NCBI GenBank assembly: GCA_002816585.1
Contig: MUCT01000048.1
Coordinates: forward strand, 1-28,503
Direction: 5' to 3'
Source of the DNA: SAR202 cluster bacterium Io17-Chloro-G6
GTDB taxonomy: Bacteria; Chloroflexota; Dehalococcoidia; UBA3495
DNA length: 28,503 bases
This document shows positions 6,220-14,968 of the stretch, one piece after another. The notes beneath the pieces are model-generated. The model saw only the letters and a program-made list of their open reading frames with translations, searched no databases and was not told where the DNA came from. The stretch's first letter is position 1, and each line of letters opens with the position of its first letter. Both the position numbers and the translations under genes were made by a program.

Positions 6220-8814
6220 ATGATACCCCTCAAGCTCACCGTCCGTAACTTTCTGTGCTACCGGGAGAACGTTGCTCCCCTTGATTTCACCGGGCTGCAC
6301 ATCGCCTGCCTCTGCGGAGCCAACGGCCATGGGAAGTCGGCCCTGCTGGACAGCATCACGTGGGCTTTGTGGGGCAAGGGCAGGGGAAAGACCCAGGACG
6401 AGATGATCTCCTACGGCGCTGACGAGTGCCGGGTCGAACTGGACTTCTCCTCCCGCGGCCAGGACTACCGCATCATCCGCAGCCACGCCCGGGGCGGCAA
6501 GCGGCGGCGGGGTGGCGCATCAGACCTGCAACTTATGGTCCTGGAAGGCGGGGATGAGGGTGCGCCTAAGCCCGTCACCGGCAATATGATCCGCGAGACC
6601 CAGGCCCGTATCGACCAGACCATCGGTATGGACTACGACACCTTCATCAACTCGGCCTTCTTGGTTCAGGGCCGGGCCGACGAGTTCACCAACAAGACCC
6701 CCGCCGAGCGCAAAGCTGTCCTTAGCAAAGTTCTGGGCCTGGAAACCTACGACCGGCTCCAGGTGCGCGCCCGGGAACGAAATGGCTGGGCCGAGAACTC
6801 CGCCAAGATCGCTGCAGGGAACGTGGACCGTATGGGCCGGGAATTGGAGCAATTGCTCGCCCCGTCGGCGGAACTGGCAGAAGTGGAACAGAGCCTTGTT
6901 GCCTTGAACAAGCAACTGGCAGAGCAGCAAGCCAGGACCACCGTGCTCAGAGACCAAGTGGGCGAACTGCGGCGGCAACAGGCCGGTGAAGAGGAAACCG
7001 CGCAGAGGCTGTCGGACCTGGCCAGGGAGCTGGAGCAGTTCGAGTCTGTTCAAAAGTCAGCCCAGCAGCAGGTGACGGCCTTCGAGAAACTGATGGAACA
7101 GGCCCCGGCCATCCGCCAAGGAGCAGCCCAACTGGCAACCGCCCGCAGCGCCTTTGCCCGGCTCGAAGAGGCCGGCCGTAGGTTCGACGAATTGGAGCGC
7201 AGCCGCCTCGCCGTCTCGTCGGCCATCGATAGAGAGCGCGTCCTAGTGGAGGCCCAGGTCACCCAACTGAACAACGAGATCGATTCTCGCCTCGGCCCGA
7301 AAGCCCAGGGCTTGGAGCAGCTTGAGGCCGGGCAACTGCAGTTGCAGAACGAGGGGCCGGGGCTTGAAGAGCAAGAAAGGGCCCTGGCGGCGGAACGTGA
7401 GCGCCTCAACGGGATGGCAGTCCGGGCGGGGCAACTGCGAAGCTCGTTGGAACGACTCAAAATCGAAGGTCAAGAACTGAACGCTAAGAAGGCATTGCTC
7501 AACGGCGTCAACGGTCAGGAAGGGATGTGCCCCCTGTGTCAGACCCCGTTGAACGAGGACGGTTGTCAGCGCCTGGCGGAGACATTCGAAGCTGACATAG
7601 AAGCCAAGCGGGAGGAGTACCGGAAGACCTCGTCTCAAGAGAAGGTTCTCCTAGCCGAATCCACCGAGTTGGAGGGCCGCCTGCCCCAGCAGGAACAATC
7701 GTTGTCCAAGGCCCAGACCAAGCGCCAGGTGAAGCTCCAACAACTGGACCAGCAGATAGCGGAAGCCCGGCAGGCCAGGGCGGACCTGGCTGAAGCCGCC
7801 CCCAAGCTTGAAGCCATGCGGGCGTCCTTGGTGGAAAGTTCCTTCGCCACAGAGGAGTCGGTCCAATTGAGGAAACTGGAAACCCAGATACAGGAGTTGG
7901 GCTACGACCCGGCGGAGCGTCAGCGGATCTACCAAGAGACCGTTGATCTGGAAGATTTCGCTCAAACGGAAAGCCGGCTGAAGCAGGCGGAAGCTGACCT
8001 GCCGGGAGTTCGGGAGACGGTGGAGCAGAACGCATCCATGGCCCAGCGCCGCCTGGAGGAACTGAAGCAGCTGCAGTCCAAGATGGCCGAGGCCAAGCAG
8101 GCTCTGAAGGGCCTAGCCGCCCTAGAGACCGAGTTCACCCAGGCTGAGCAGCAGGAACGGGAATTGGGCGTTAAGATTCAGCAAGGCATCGAGCGCCAGG
8201 GATACCTTCGGAACCAGGTGGAGCGCAAGGAATCGCTGGGACAGGAGATCAAGGCGGAATCGGCGCGGCTTGTGGCCCTGCAAGACGAGCAGTCCATCTA
8301 CCAGGAGTTGTCCACCGCCTTCGGCCGGCAGGGAGTCCAAGCGATGCTAATCGAGACGGTGGTGCCACGGCTGGAGGATGAGACCAACGCGCTCTTGGGC
8401 CGCATGACCGATAACCGCATGAACGTGAAACTGGAGACCCAGCGGGAGAGGACCTCAGGGCAAGGCGACCCCCGTGAAACCCTGGAGATATTGGTCAGCG
8501 ACGAGTTGGGCCCACGCAGTTATGAGATGTACAGCGGCGGCGAGGCCTTTCGGGTGAACCTGGCTTTGCGCATCGCCCTGTCCAAGGTGCTGGCCCAGAG
8601 GATGGGCGCGCCCTTGCCGACCCTGTTCATCGACGAAGGATTTGGCACCCAAGATGCCGTGGGCCGGGAGCGGATACTGGACGTTATCAGTGCGATCGGC
8701 AACGATTTCGAGAAGGTTTTGGTCATAACCCATCTGGACGACCTGAAGGAAGCCTTCCCGGTTCGCATCGAGGTCCAGAAAGAGGAGTTTGGCTCCACCT
8801 TCTGGCTTAGCTGA
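6220..8814 (+). CDS. sbcC: SbcC-type SMC-like exonuclease ATPase subunit
   Basis: An 864-residue SbcC/Rad50-family ATPase, the DNA-end-bridging subunit of the nuclease that opens hairpins and processes breaks. The Walker A region GANGHGKSALLDS is at residues 33-45. Two long Gln/Glu/Arg/Leu-rich coiled-coil arms flank the zinc hook CPLC at 437-440. The C-terminal lobe has the ABC signature YSGGEAFRVNLALR at 771 and Walker B LFIDEGFGTQD around 805. It is somewhat shorter than E. coli SbcC because of shorter coiled coils. Normally it works with the SbcD nuclease encoded next to it; here sbcD is not adjacent, so the partner must be elsewhere or absent. GNAT and PPOX-type genes follow within 33 bases and with a 14-base overlap, probably in one transcript. 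The start codon lacks a clear ribosome binding site. Confidence 0.93.
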   Translation: MIPLKLTVRNFLCYRENVAPLDFTGLHIACLCGANGHGKSALLDSITWALWGKGRGKTQDEMISYGADECRVELDFSSRGQDYRIIRSHARGGKRRRGGASDLQLMVLEGGDEGAPKPVTGNMIRETQARIDQTIGMDYDTFINSAFLVQGRADEFTNKTPAERKAVLSKVLGLETYDRLQVRARERNGWAENSAKIAAGNVDRMGRELEQLLAPSAELAEVEQSLVALNKQLAEQQARTTVLRDQVGELRRQQAGEEETAQRLSDLARELEQFESVQKSAQQQVTAFEKLMEQAPAIRQGAAQLATARSAFARLEEAGRRFDELERSRLAVSSAIDRERVLVEAQVTQLNNEIDSRLGPKAQGLEQLEAGQLQLQNEGPGLEEQERALAAERERLNGMAVRAGQLRSSLERLKIEGQELNAKKALLNGVNGQEGMCPLCQTPLNEDGCQRLAETFEADIEAKREEYRKTSSQEKVLLAESTELEGRLPQQEQSLSKAQTKRQVKLQQLDQQIAEARQARADLAEAAPKLEAMRASLVESSFATEESVQLRKLETQIQELGYDPAERQRIYQETVDLEDFAQTESRLKQAEADLPGVRETVEQNASMAQRRLEELKQLQSKMAEAKQALKGLAALETEFTQAEQQERELGVKIQQGIERQGYLRNQVERKESLGQEIKAESARLVALQDEQSIYQELSTAFGRQGVQAMLIETVVPRLEDETNALLGRMTDNRMNVKLETQRERTSGQGDPRETLEILVSDELGPRSYEMYSGGEAFRVNLALRIALSKVLAQRMGAPLPTLFIDEGFGTQDAVGRERILDVISAIGNDFEKVLVITHLDDLKEAFPVRIEVQKEEFGSTFWLS

Positions 8815-8847
8815 ACACCACCAGGCGCAGGGCCAGCCCTAGGAGAG

Positions 8848-9354
8848 ATGTTGAGTTCAATTTCCAGCAGTGATGTCCAGATTCGCCGAGCGTCGTTGAC
8901 ACATCTGGAAACCATAATTTGCTTCAACGCCGCCATGGCCCAAGAGACCGAGGGGAAGGCGCTGGACGTTGACCTGCTCCGGTCCGGCGTTGAGTCGGTA
9001 CTCAACGGCAACGATCTGGGCTTCTACTTGGTGGCCGAGCATGGCGGCCGCCCCGTGGGCCAACTTCTGATCACCTACGAGTGGAGCGACTGGCGAAATG
9101 CCTTCTTCTGGTGGATACAGAGCGTATACGTGAGCCCTGAATACCGGCGCATGGGAGTTTACAAAGCCCTACACGCTCACGCCGCCGTGGAAGCTCGCAG
9201 CCAAGGCAACGTTTGCGGATTGCGGCTCTATGTGGATAAAGACAACAATATTGCTCAGGGAGTCTACGCCAGCCTGAGCATGCGCCAAGCCCGCTACGAC
9301 ATGTACGAGATCGAATTTGAGACTGGCCAGGAGGAACAGGATGCTGTCCGATAA
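8848..9354 (+). CDS. GNAT-family N-acetyltransferase
   Basis: A 168-residue single-domain GNAT protein that would transfer an acetyl group from acetyl-CoA to an amine; the substrate is unknown. Strand beta4 and the following helix are seen in WIQSVYVSPEYRRMGVYKAL (about residues 89-108). The acetyl-CoA-binding loop reads RRMGVY, so the last position of the usual R-x-x-G-x-G/A motif is Tyr, a variant that occurs in this subfamily. GFYLVAEHGGRPVGQLLITYEWSDW is the typical preceding sheet. AGGAG lies 3 bases before the ATG. It follows sbcC by 33 bases, and its 3' end overlaps the next gene by 14 bases. Confidence 0.85.
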   Translation: MLSSISSSDVQIRRASLTHLETIICFNAAMAQETEGKALDVDLLRSGVESVLNGNDLGFYLVAEHGGRPVGQLLITYEWSDWRNAFFWWIQSVYVSPEYRRMGVYKALHAHAAVEARSQGNVCGLRLYVDKDNNIAQGVYASLSMRQARYDMYEIEFETGQEEQDAVR

Positions 9355-9760
9355 CGTTAAGAAGTTCACCACCGAAAACCACCAGGGAGTGCTGACCTGC
9401 TTCCGTAGGAACGGCATGCCTCAGGTCAGCATCGTCACCTGCGGGGCGTACCGGGACGGCGTGGCCTTCACCACCACTGCCGACCGGGCCAAGTTGATCA
9501 TCCTGAAGCGGGATCCACGGTGCGCGCTGATGGTGTCCCAGCGCGACTGGAGGGCGTACGCCGTGTTAGAAGGCCGGGCTACCGTCCTATCTTCGGACAA
9601 TACCGGCGCTGATGAGTTGCGCGAGGCCCTGCGCGGCGTGTACCGCGCCGCGACCAACCAGGAACACCCCAACTGGGATGAATACGACCAGGCCATGGTT
9701 GATGACCGAAGGGCGGCGGTTATCGTGGTCCCCGATCACGTCTATGGAACGGCGGTGTAA
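9341..9760 (+). CDS. PPOX-class flavin/F420-binding protein
   Basis: A 139-residue split-barrel protein of the pyridoxamine 5'-phosphate oxidase-like class, many of which in F420-containing bacteria are F420- or FMN-dependent reductases. The pattern of strands is typical: NHQGVLTCFRRNGMPQVS, then GVAFTTTADRAKLIILKRDP with the Arg/Lys cofactor-phosphate contacts, and AYAVLEGRATVLS. The start at 9341 was chosen because gaggaacagg lies immediately upstream and within the end of the GNAT gene, so translation is probably coupled. It converges with the glutamine synthetase-like gene, with only 15 bases between the two stops. The true cofactor (F420, FMN or heme) is not certain from sequence alone. 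Confidence 0.8.
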   Translation: MLSDNVKKFTTENHQGVLTCFRRNGMPQVSIVTCGAYRDGVAFTTTADRAKLIILKRDPRCALMVSQRDWRAYAVLEGRATVLSSDNTGADELREALRGVYRAATNQEHPNWDEYDQAMVDDRRAAVIVVPDHVYGTAV

Positions 9761-9775
9761 GGGGTGGGGGCAGTC

Positions 9776-11134
9776 CTAAAAGAGCGTCAAGTACCGCTCA
9801 ATCTCCCACCGGGTAACCTGCCGGTGGTACTCCCGCAATTCGGCTTCTTTCACGGCTAGGAATTCGTCGTAGATGGCCCCCAAAGATTCCTGCACCAGTT
9901 CGTCGCGCTTCAATGCCGCCAGCGACTCGTCCAAGGTTTGAGGCAATAATCCGATTCCCCGGCGGCGAATCTCGTTCAGACCCAAGCTGTACATATTCCC
10001 AAGGTTGGGCTCTCCGGGATCCAGTTTTCTTAGTATCCCATCCAGGCCGGCCATGACGTAGACGCTCAGAGCCAGATAAGGGTTGGCGGCGGAAGACATG
10101 CTGCGGTCTTCCAGGTGACTGGGTCCGGGTGTGCGGATCATCTGGGTCCTGTTGTTGTCACCATAGGAGATAAAGGCCGGGGTCCACACGTATTCGATGC
10201 TGGAATCGGTCACTCCGGGTTCCACCTGCAGCCGTTTGTAGCAATTTATCGTTGGCGACATGACCGAGCATAGAGCCGGTGCGTGGGCGAAGATTCCAGC
10301 GATGAATTGATAGGCCAACTCCGACAAGCCCAGCCCGCGAGGGTCTTCTTCGTCAATAAACAGGTTCTCTCCGTTGAGAGAGTCCGCCAGGTGGTAGTGT
10401 ATGTGGCCGCCGTTGCCAACCCGGTTGTTGAAGGGCTGGGCCATATGAGTGGCGACCGCCCCGAACTCCCGGGCGTATTGGCTGGTCATCATCTTGAAAA
10501 AAGTGTACCGGTCGGCCGTGGTCAAAGCGTCCGCATAGGCGAAGTTGATCTCATATTGACCGTTGCCGTCTTCGTGGTCGGATTGGTAGGGTTCCCAGCC
10601 CAAACGACCCATGGCGTCCATCATCTTGCGCAGATAGTCGATGGCGTTTGATGTTCCCTTGAAGTCGTAACAAGGATTACGAAGGTTATCCACGTCGTTG
10701 GGGTCCCAAATTGCGATGGAGCCATCGGATTTTTTGGTGACAAGGTGATGTTCGGGCTCGATGCCGACGTTGAACACGTAACCTTGCTCGCGCACCTGCG
10801 ACAAGACACGCTTCAGGTTTTGCCGCGGGCAGAACAGGTGTGGATGGCCGTCCACGAATAGGTCGCTGGCGAAGCGGGCGATGCCGTCAGTCCACGGGAC
10901 AAGGGTGTAAGAGTCAAGGTCGATCCGGGCCATCATGTCGTGGGAATGCGGACCCTGACCCAGCCCAGGCAGGGCCGCTCCGGCGAAGGCGGCTCCATCA
11001 TCTATCAGATCGTCTAAATGGTCGGCAGGCACCAACTTCACCTTGGCAGAGCCGTGGACGTCCACGAACTGGACAAGAAGGTATTCGACTGCGTCTTTCG
11101 CTACTCGCTCTCGAATCTCTTCTCGGGTTGCCAT
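9776..11134 (-). CDS. Type III (GlnT-like) glutamate-ammonia/amine ligase
   Basis: A 452-residue glutamine synthetase-fold ligase, which joins an amine to the gamma-carboxyl of glutamate using ATP. The N-terminal beta-grasp domain has VQFVDVHGSAKVKLVP; the catalytic domain has GIEPEHH at 124-130, HEDGNGQYEIN at 187-197, NGGHIHYHL at 241-249 and NRTQMIRTPG with HLEDRS, the ATP, metal and glutamate sites in family order. The HEDGNGQ and GIEPE variants, together with the length, match the GlnT/type III group rather than housekeeping GlnA, and no adenylylation Tyr region is seen. Members of this group include gamma-glutamylmethylamide synthetase (GmaS), so the amine substrate need not be ammonia. 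It is the last gene of an operon with a polyamine decarboxylase-like gene, which favours an alkyl- or polyamine substrate (inference). Confidence 0.85.
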   Translation of the reverse strand: MATREEIRERVAKDAVEYLLVQFVDVHGSAKVKLVPADHLDDLIDDGAAFAGAALPGLGQGPHSHDMMARIDLDSYTLVPWTDGIARFASDLFVDGHPHLFCPRQNLKRVLSQVREQGYVFNVGIEPEHHLVTKKSDGSIAIWDPNDVDNLRNPCYDFKGTSNAIDYLRKMMDAMGRLGWEPYQSDHEDGNGQYEINFAYADALTTADRYTFFKMMTSQYAREFGAVATHMAQPFNNRVGNGGHIHYHLADSLNGENLFIDEEDPRGLGLSELAYQFIAGIFAHAPALCSVMSPTINCYKRLQVEPGVTDSSIEYVWTPAFISYGDNNRTQMIRTPGPSHLEDRSMSSAANPYLALSVYVMAGLDGILRKLDPGEPNLGNMYSLGLNEIRRRGIGLLPQTLDESLAALKRDELVQESLGAIYDEFLAVKEAELREYHRQVTRWEIERYLTLF

Positions 11135-11178
11135 AGCTGATGGTCCTAAGAAACAGGGGGTTCGGAGTTGTTTAGGGC

Positions 11179-12528
11179 CTACGCCCCTGTAAGCGCTGAA
11201 GGCGTTCTGCTCTTTTCAACCGGGACAGACCGAAGCGGCCGGCGCACGGACGATGGGTCGATTCCAGCCCGCAAAGCGCTTAGCACCCCAGCCGCCTCCC
11301 AATAATTCTCCACGGTATGTAGCTGTCCCTTGGCCCAGGGTAGCGCGGACAGGTCGTTCTGCATCAGGTTTTTGTTTTCTTTGACGGCGATGACGGGAAT
11401 TCCCTGTTCCAACGCAGCAAATGTGGGCAATCCCAGGCAATGGTCGGGTATGACCAGGCAAGAAACATCCCGGGCGGTGAGCACACCGGGCTCCCGCATA
11501 GTTTCCCGGTCGGTGACGATCCTGGGACTTCTTTGAAGGCCTTTCAGGACGCACTGCAAGAAACTGACTGAGATAACTTCGGCGGCCATCCGAGGGTCGA
11601 CTACGCCGGTTTCGATGTCCAATACATCCTGGGATTCCAGCATGGGGGCGTGGGCCGATGGCAGGTCATAAAGGCTTGAAATTGTGTGGGTAAGCATGGA
11701 TTCAACCCCGCCCCATGGGTTGACCATATCGCCGCCGCTCCAGAAATAATCGCTGTAGTAATGCAAGGGTGTCGAGATCACGGACGCGATGGCCACCGCG
11801 TCGTAGTCCGCACGGTGTTTGTCCAACAGATGAAACAGGTGGTCGAGACCTTCCACGCTGCCTGCCGCCCGTTCCGAGCCTGTGAAAGCGGGGCTCATCA
11901 CCAACTGACTTTCCAACTCGATGATCCCCGGGCAATTCAGCCCATATGAAGCCCGGGCCGCATTGACCGCGTTGATCGTCAAGTCCGTGAATATCCGGTC
12001 ACGATGAGGATGCATCAGCACCAGCACCCGATTCGACCGCACCGGTTGTAACCCGATGGTCCCCATGATCAACCGGCAGAGGACGCTCCCTTCCACATAA
12101 AGGGCATTCGCCGGCATCTCGTTGATATCGGACGCATTAACCACGTTGGGATGGACGATCAGTGTGTCGCAAACGGAGGCCAGCAACTGGGCCACCGGCG
12201 TCGCGTCACCGGCGTGGCCACCGATGGCGGCGCCGATACCGGTGGGGATCAACATGGCGGCATTGAACTGCCCCGTGTTCTCAGACTGCCGCCTGCAAAA
12301 ATCCATTGCCAATCCAGGGGATATCCGGTGAGAATCAGCACCGGCCTGGTAGATCGTGGCCTCGCACTCGTAAACCTCGGTGTTCGATTCGGTGATTACC
12401 AGGCGCACCAACTCCTCGCCGCTAGGAAGCCTGTCTGCGGTCTCGCGGGCCAGCCAGTCGAGAACGCTGCATTGCCTGGGAGGAACCGGCACCCCGAACG
12501 CAATCTCAGAAACGCGCACTGGCTTCAA
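11179..12528 (-). CDS. DUF3326-family protein
   Basis: A 449-residue protein with the DUF3326 hallmarks LIPTGIGAAIGGHAGDATPV, the CDTLIVHPNVVNASDINEMP block and ANALYVEGSVLCRLIMGTIG, known also from cyanobacteria and plants. The C-terminal part contains LVIPDHCLGLPTFAALEQGI and PVIAVKENKN, resembling a nucleotide- or sugar-binding Rossmann-like loop. No biochemical role is established that I can name. It has no signal peptide or membrane span. The start codon is TTG at 12528, overlapping the previous gene by 23 bases, with a GTG at 12519 as an alternative; ggagg lies about 20 bases upstream. The overlap and the 44-base gap to the ligase gene place it in the middle of a three-gene operon, so it may act in the same amine pathway. 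Confidence 0.75.
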   Translation of the reverse strand: MKPVRVSEIAFGVPVPPRQCSVLDWLARETADRLPSGEELVRLVITESNTEVYECEATIYQAGADSHRISPGLAMDFCRRQSENTGQFNAAMLIPTGIGAAIGGHAGDATPVAQLLASVCDTLIVHPNVVNASDINEMPANALYVEGSVLCRLIMGTIGLQPVRSNRVLVLMHPHRDRIFTDLTINAVNAARASYGLNCPGIIELESQLVMSPAFTGSERAAGSVEGLDHLFHLLDKHRADYDAVAIASVISTPLHYYSDYFWSGGDMVNPWGGVESMLTHTISSLYDLPSAHAPMLESQDVLDIETGVVDPRMAAEVISVSFLQCVLKGLQRSPRIVTDRETMREPGVLTARDVSCLVIPDHCLGLPTFAALEQGIPVIAVKENKNLMQNDLSALPWAKGQLHTVENYWEAAGVLSALRAGIDPSSVRRPLRSVPVEKSRTPSALTGA

Positions 12529-13846
12529 ACCCCCATCGTTGAGATTGCTCCTCCAAAGTGAACCTCTTCACCAACGTGACATCGCCGCTGGCGTTCAGGG
12601 AGTAGATCGATGGCAGGGGAAGCCCGTTGAAAGTGTGGGCTTTAACCAGGTTGTAAGCGCCAACGCCGTACATCACCACCGTGGACCCGATTTCCAGGGG
12701 CTGAGCGAATGCATATTCCCCAAACACATCGCCCGCAAGGCAGGTAGAGCCGGCGATGATGTAGGGATGCCGGCCGCCTTCGACGTCCATCAGTATTCCC
12801 GGCCGCCACTCATACTCGAAGGATTCGGGCAGGTGGTTCACGGTCGTGTCTAGAATCGCGATCGATTTGCCGCTGTTCTCGAAGATGTCCAGCACAGTGG
12901 AAACAAGAAACCCGGCATCACGCACGAAGGCCGAGCCCGGCTCCATGAACACCTCCAACCCGTGCCGTGACTTTAGAGATCTCACAGCTTCATCGAACGC
13001 ATCTTGATTGGTGCTGTCTTTGTCGAACAGATACCCGCCGCCCAGGTTGATCCACTGGGAGTCCCCAAGAACGCGTTCGAGCTCCGCCTCCAGTTGCCGG
13101 ACCGTCAACAGGAGTTCCTGAGCGTCAGGAGAGTTGCAATTGTTGTGGATGAGCAATCCGCTCAGGCCGTGGGACGCCGGGGAGTTTGGGCCCAGTGCCT
13201 CCTTGATGTCGTGGGAAGACGCGCCCAGCTTTGAATAGGCCCGGCAGGGGTCGTAGCGGGGATCATCCAGAAAGGATACCTCCGGATTCACACGCAGGCC
13301 AATCTCCAGATCGCCCGTCAGGTCACCTTTGTGGCGCTGCCACTGGGAAATGGAGTTGAAGGAAAGGTAGTCGCAAACCTCTGAGATTTTTCCGACTTCA
13401 TCGGGCCGTAATCCCGGAGTCGTGATGTGAACAGTGCCCTCTGCCGGAAGCATATTCTGAAGCACGTTTCGGGCCGTGACCGCTTCGTACAAAGAACTGA
13501 CGGAAAATCCCTGAACATGGGGAGCGATCAACTCCAGAACCCAAGGCAGGGTTAGCGCTTTTACTGAGTAGAGGAGTTTGCAGCCGGCCCTGTCGGCGAT
13601 CTGCTTGAGGTGTTCACACCGGGACGTGATAAACGCATCCTCATATACGAACGCCGGCGTGGCTATTGATGCCGTGGCTTCGGCGAACACTTGGGCCAAT
13701 GCCGAAAATTCGTCTAAGGTTGCCTGATCGGGCTTGCTGTTCAAATCTGCTGTAGCTCCGAGATTATCGAATGGCACCTGATGTGGCAGAACCCAAATCC
13801 CGCCAAGCCGGTCCTCGTGCTGGCGTGGCGTGGCTTTTCCGTGCAT
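12506..13846 (-). CDS. nspC: Carboxynorspermidine decarboxylase-like PLP enzyme
   Basis: A 446-residue fold-type III PLP decarboxylase closest to NspC, which makes norspermidine or spermidine from the carboxylated precursor. The PLP lysine is in LLYSVKAL (Lys96). Then come ISEVCDYLSFNSISQWQR, HNNCNS at 234-239, the phosphate-binding WINLGGGYLFD at 266, MEPGSAFVRDAG at 301 and the catalytic CLAGDVF with Cys369 and Asp373; Vibrio NspC has the same CLAGD and HMNCEN elements. The N-terminus is about 60 residues longer than typical NspC, so the true start may be internal. The usual partner, carboxynorspermidine dehydrogenase, is not in the window. The reaction could therefore be on a related amino-carboxylate. 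Confidence 0.85.
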   Translation of the reverse strand: MHGKATPRQHEDRLGGIWVLPHQVPFDNLGATADLNSKPDQATLDEFSALAQVFAEATASIATPAFVYEDAFITSRCEHLKQIADRAGCKLLYSVKALTLPWVLELIAPHVQGFSVSSLYEAVTARNVLQNMLPAEGTVHITTPGLRPDEVGKISEVCDYLSFNSISQWQRHKGDLTGDLEIGLRVNPEVSFLDDPRYDPCRAYSKLGASSHDIKEALGPNSPASHGLSGLLIHNNCNSPDAQELLLTVRQLEAELERVLGDSQWINLGGGYLFDKDSTNQDAFDEAVRSLKSRHGLEVFMEPGSAFVRDAGFLVSTVLDIFENSGKSIAILDTTVNHLPESFEYEWRPGILMDVEGGRHPYIIAGSTCLAGDVFGEYAFAQPLEIGSTVVMYGVGAYNLVKAHTFNGLPLPSIYSLNASGDVTLVKRFTLEEQSQRWGFEASARF

Positions 13847-13910
13847 TGTGGGCGGGTCATCTCTTGTAGTTGATCTGCTGTGAGGCTAGCCTAAAACAAG
13901 AGTGTTTTGA

Positions 13911-13939
13911 TTGACCTGTCCCGGCGCAAACCCTACAAT
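13911..13939 (+). promoter_or_regulatory. Strong sigma70-type promoter of the DUF350 gene
   Basis: TTGACC (13911-13916) and TACAAT (13934-13939) are separated by exactly 17 bases. Transcription would start near 13946, leaving a leader of about 118 bases before the ATG at 14064. The hexamers are identical to those of the ffh promoter. It lies in the divergent spacer with nspC; no equally good promoter was found for the nspC side. Confidence 0.7.
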
Positions 13940-14063
13940 AGCAAAATCCTTCCGGCAGGTCGATATTCTTAGTCAATGCGCTAAGTAATGATCGGACTTA
14001 GACCGGATTTGACGATGATTTGGACTCAAAGAGCAAGACGCACAGTTTTGGAATGGGGAAGCA

Positions 14064-14951
14064 ATGGATGATGCGATTGTCGATACGCTAAAGATTATTC
14101 CCCGTGGTCTGGTATTTGTTGGGTTAGGGCTGATCATATTGGTGATCGCCAAGCTCGCCAGGGACATCATCACCCCATACAAGATTGATGAAGAAGTCAC
14201 CGGCAAGAAGAACCTGGCCGTCGCGGTGCGGCTTAGCGGTTACTTCATGGGTGTCATCCTGGTATTTCTTGGCACGTTGTACCAGCCGTTGGCTTTGGCG
14301 GAGGTGGACGGGCTGGGCTTTGACCAGGAGTATGCCGAGGACGTCCTCCGGGTGTTCCTATACTCCTTGGCCGGCATCGCCGCTCTGAACCTGGTTAGAA
14401 TATTCATGAACCGGCTCATTCTCTACAAATTTGACATTGAGAATGAGGTGGTCCAAGGGCAGAATATCGGGAGCGGGGCCGCCGAATTTGGCATGTATGT
14501 TGCCACGGGGTTATTGATTGCGGGGGCCGTGGCCGGAGAGGGGGGCGGGCCCGACACAGCGGCCGCGTTCTTTGGGATGGGGTTGGCCTTGATGGTGCTC
14601 TTTGCCCTGTTTTACCAACTGACCACGTCATTTGATATCCATTCTGAAATCGAAGGCAATAATACCGCTGTGGGTATCGCGTTCGGCGGGAACCTGGTCG
14701 CTATCGGGCTTGTGACCTTTAAGGCAGTGTTCGGAGATTTCAGCGGGTGGAACGAGGGGATAGCGGCCTTCGTTATCTTTGGAGTGGTCGGCTTCGTGCT
14801 GCTTTATGCCATGCGGGTGCTTCTCGACAAGTTGCTGCTGCCTACCGTCTCGGCGTCAAACGCCATTGCGGCTGACCGGAACGTTGGGGTTGCTTTCATC
14901 GAAAGTGCGGTGGTTATCAGCTCAGCGATGATTCTGTTCTTGGCCATCTGA
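14064..14951 (+). CDS. Integral membrane protein with two DUF350 domains
   Basis: A 295-residue protein built of two tandem DUF350 units, about eight hydrophobic segments (around residues 13-32, 50-70, 93-113, 133-153, 165-187, 200-220, 228-250 and 270-295). Each half carries the DUF350-like pattern of a conserved short loop, seen as KIDEEVTGKKNLAVAVRLSG in the first half and DIHSEIEGNNTAVGIAFGG in the second. In E. coli the single-domain YjfL belongs to this family, and family members often sit near polyamine-synthesis or PspA-type genes (established knowledge). Function is unproven; an envelope-stress or transport role is assumed. ggggaa lies just before the start. It faces the acidic-protein operon tail to tail and is divergent from the nspC operon. 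Confidence 0.85.
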   Translation: MDDAIVDTLKIIPRGLVFVGLGLIILVIAKLARDIITPYKIDEEVTGKKNLAVAVRLSGYFMGVILVFLGTLYQPLALAEVDGLGFDQEYAEDVLRVFLYSLAGIAALNLVRIFMNRLILYKFDIENEVVQGQNIGSGAAEFGMYVATGLLIAGAVAGEGGGPDTAAAFFGMGLALMVLFALFYQLTTSFDIHSEIEGNNTAVGIAFGGNLVAIGLVTFKAVFGDFSGWNEGIAAFVIFGVVGFVLLYAMRVLLDKLLLPTVSASNAIAADRNVGVAFIESAVVISSAMILFLAI

Positions 14952-14952
14952 G

Positions 14953-14968
14953 GAAGCAGGACTGCTTC
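14953..14968. terminator. Hairpin at the tail-to-tail junction, possible bidirectional terminator
   Basis: GAAGCA-GGAC-TGCTTC is a perfect six-pair hairpin with a four-base loop right after the DUF350 stop and touching the stop of the convergent gene. On the plus strand a pyrimidine-rich tail (actcttctctt) follows. The T-run is weak, so termination is plausible rather than certain. Confidence 0.45.

Noticed and set aside
6520..8340. Several long minus-strand frames opposite sbcC
   Set aside because: They are mirror images of a GC-rich coiled-coil gene, with low-complexity Leu/Gly/Pro composition and no family motifs.
9421..9760. Minus-strand frame opposite the PPOX-type gene
   Set aside because: The plus-strand protein has clear family motifs and a good ribosome site; the antisense frame has neither.
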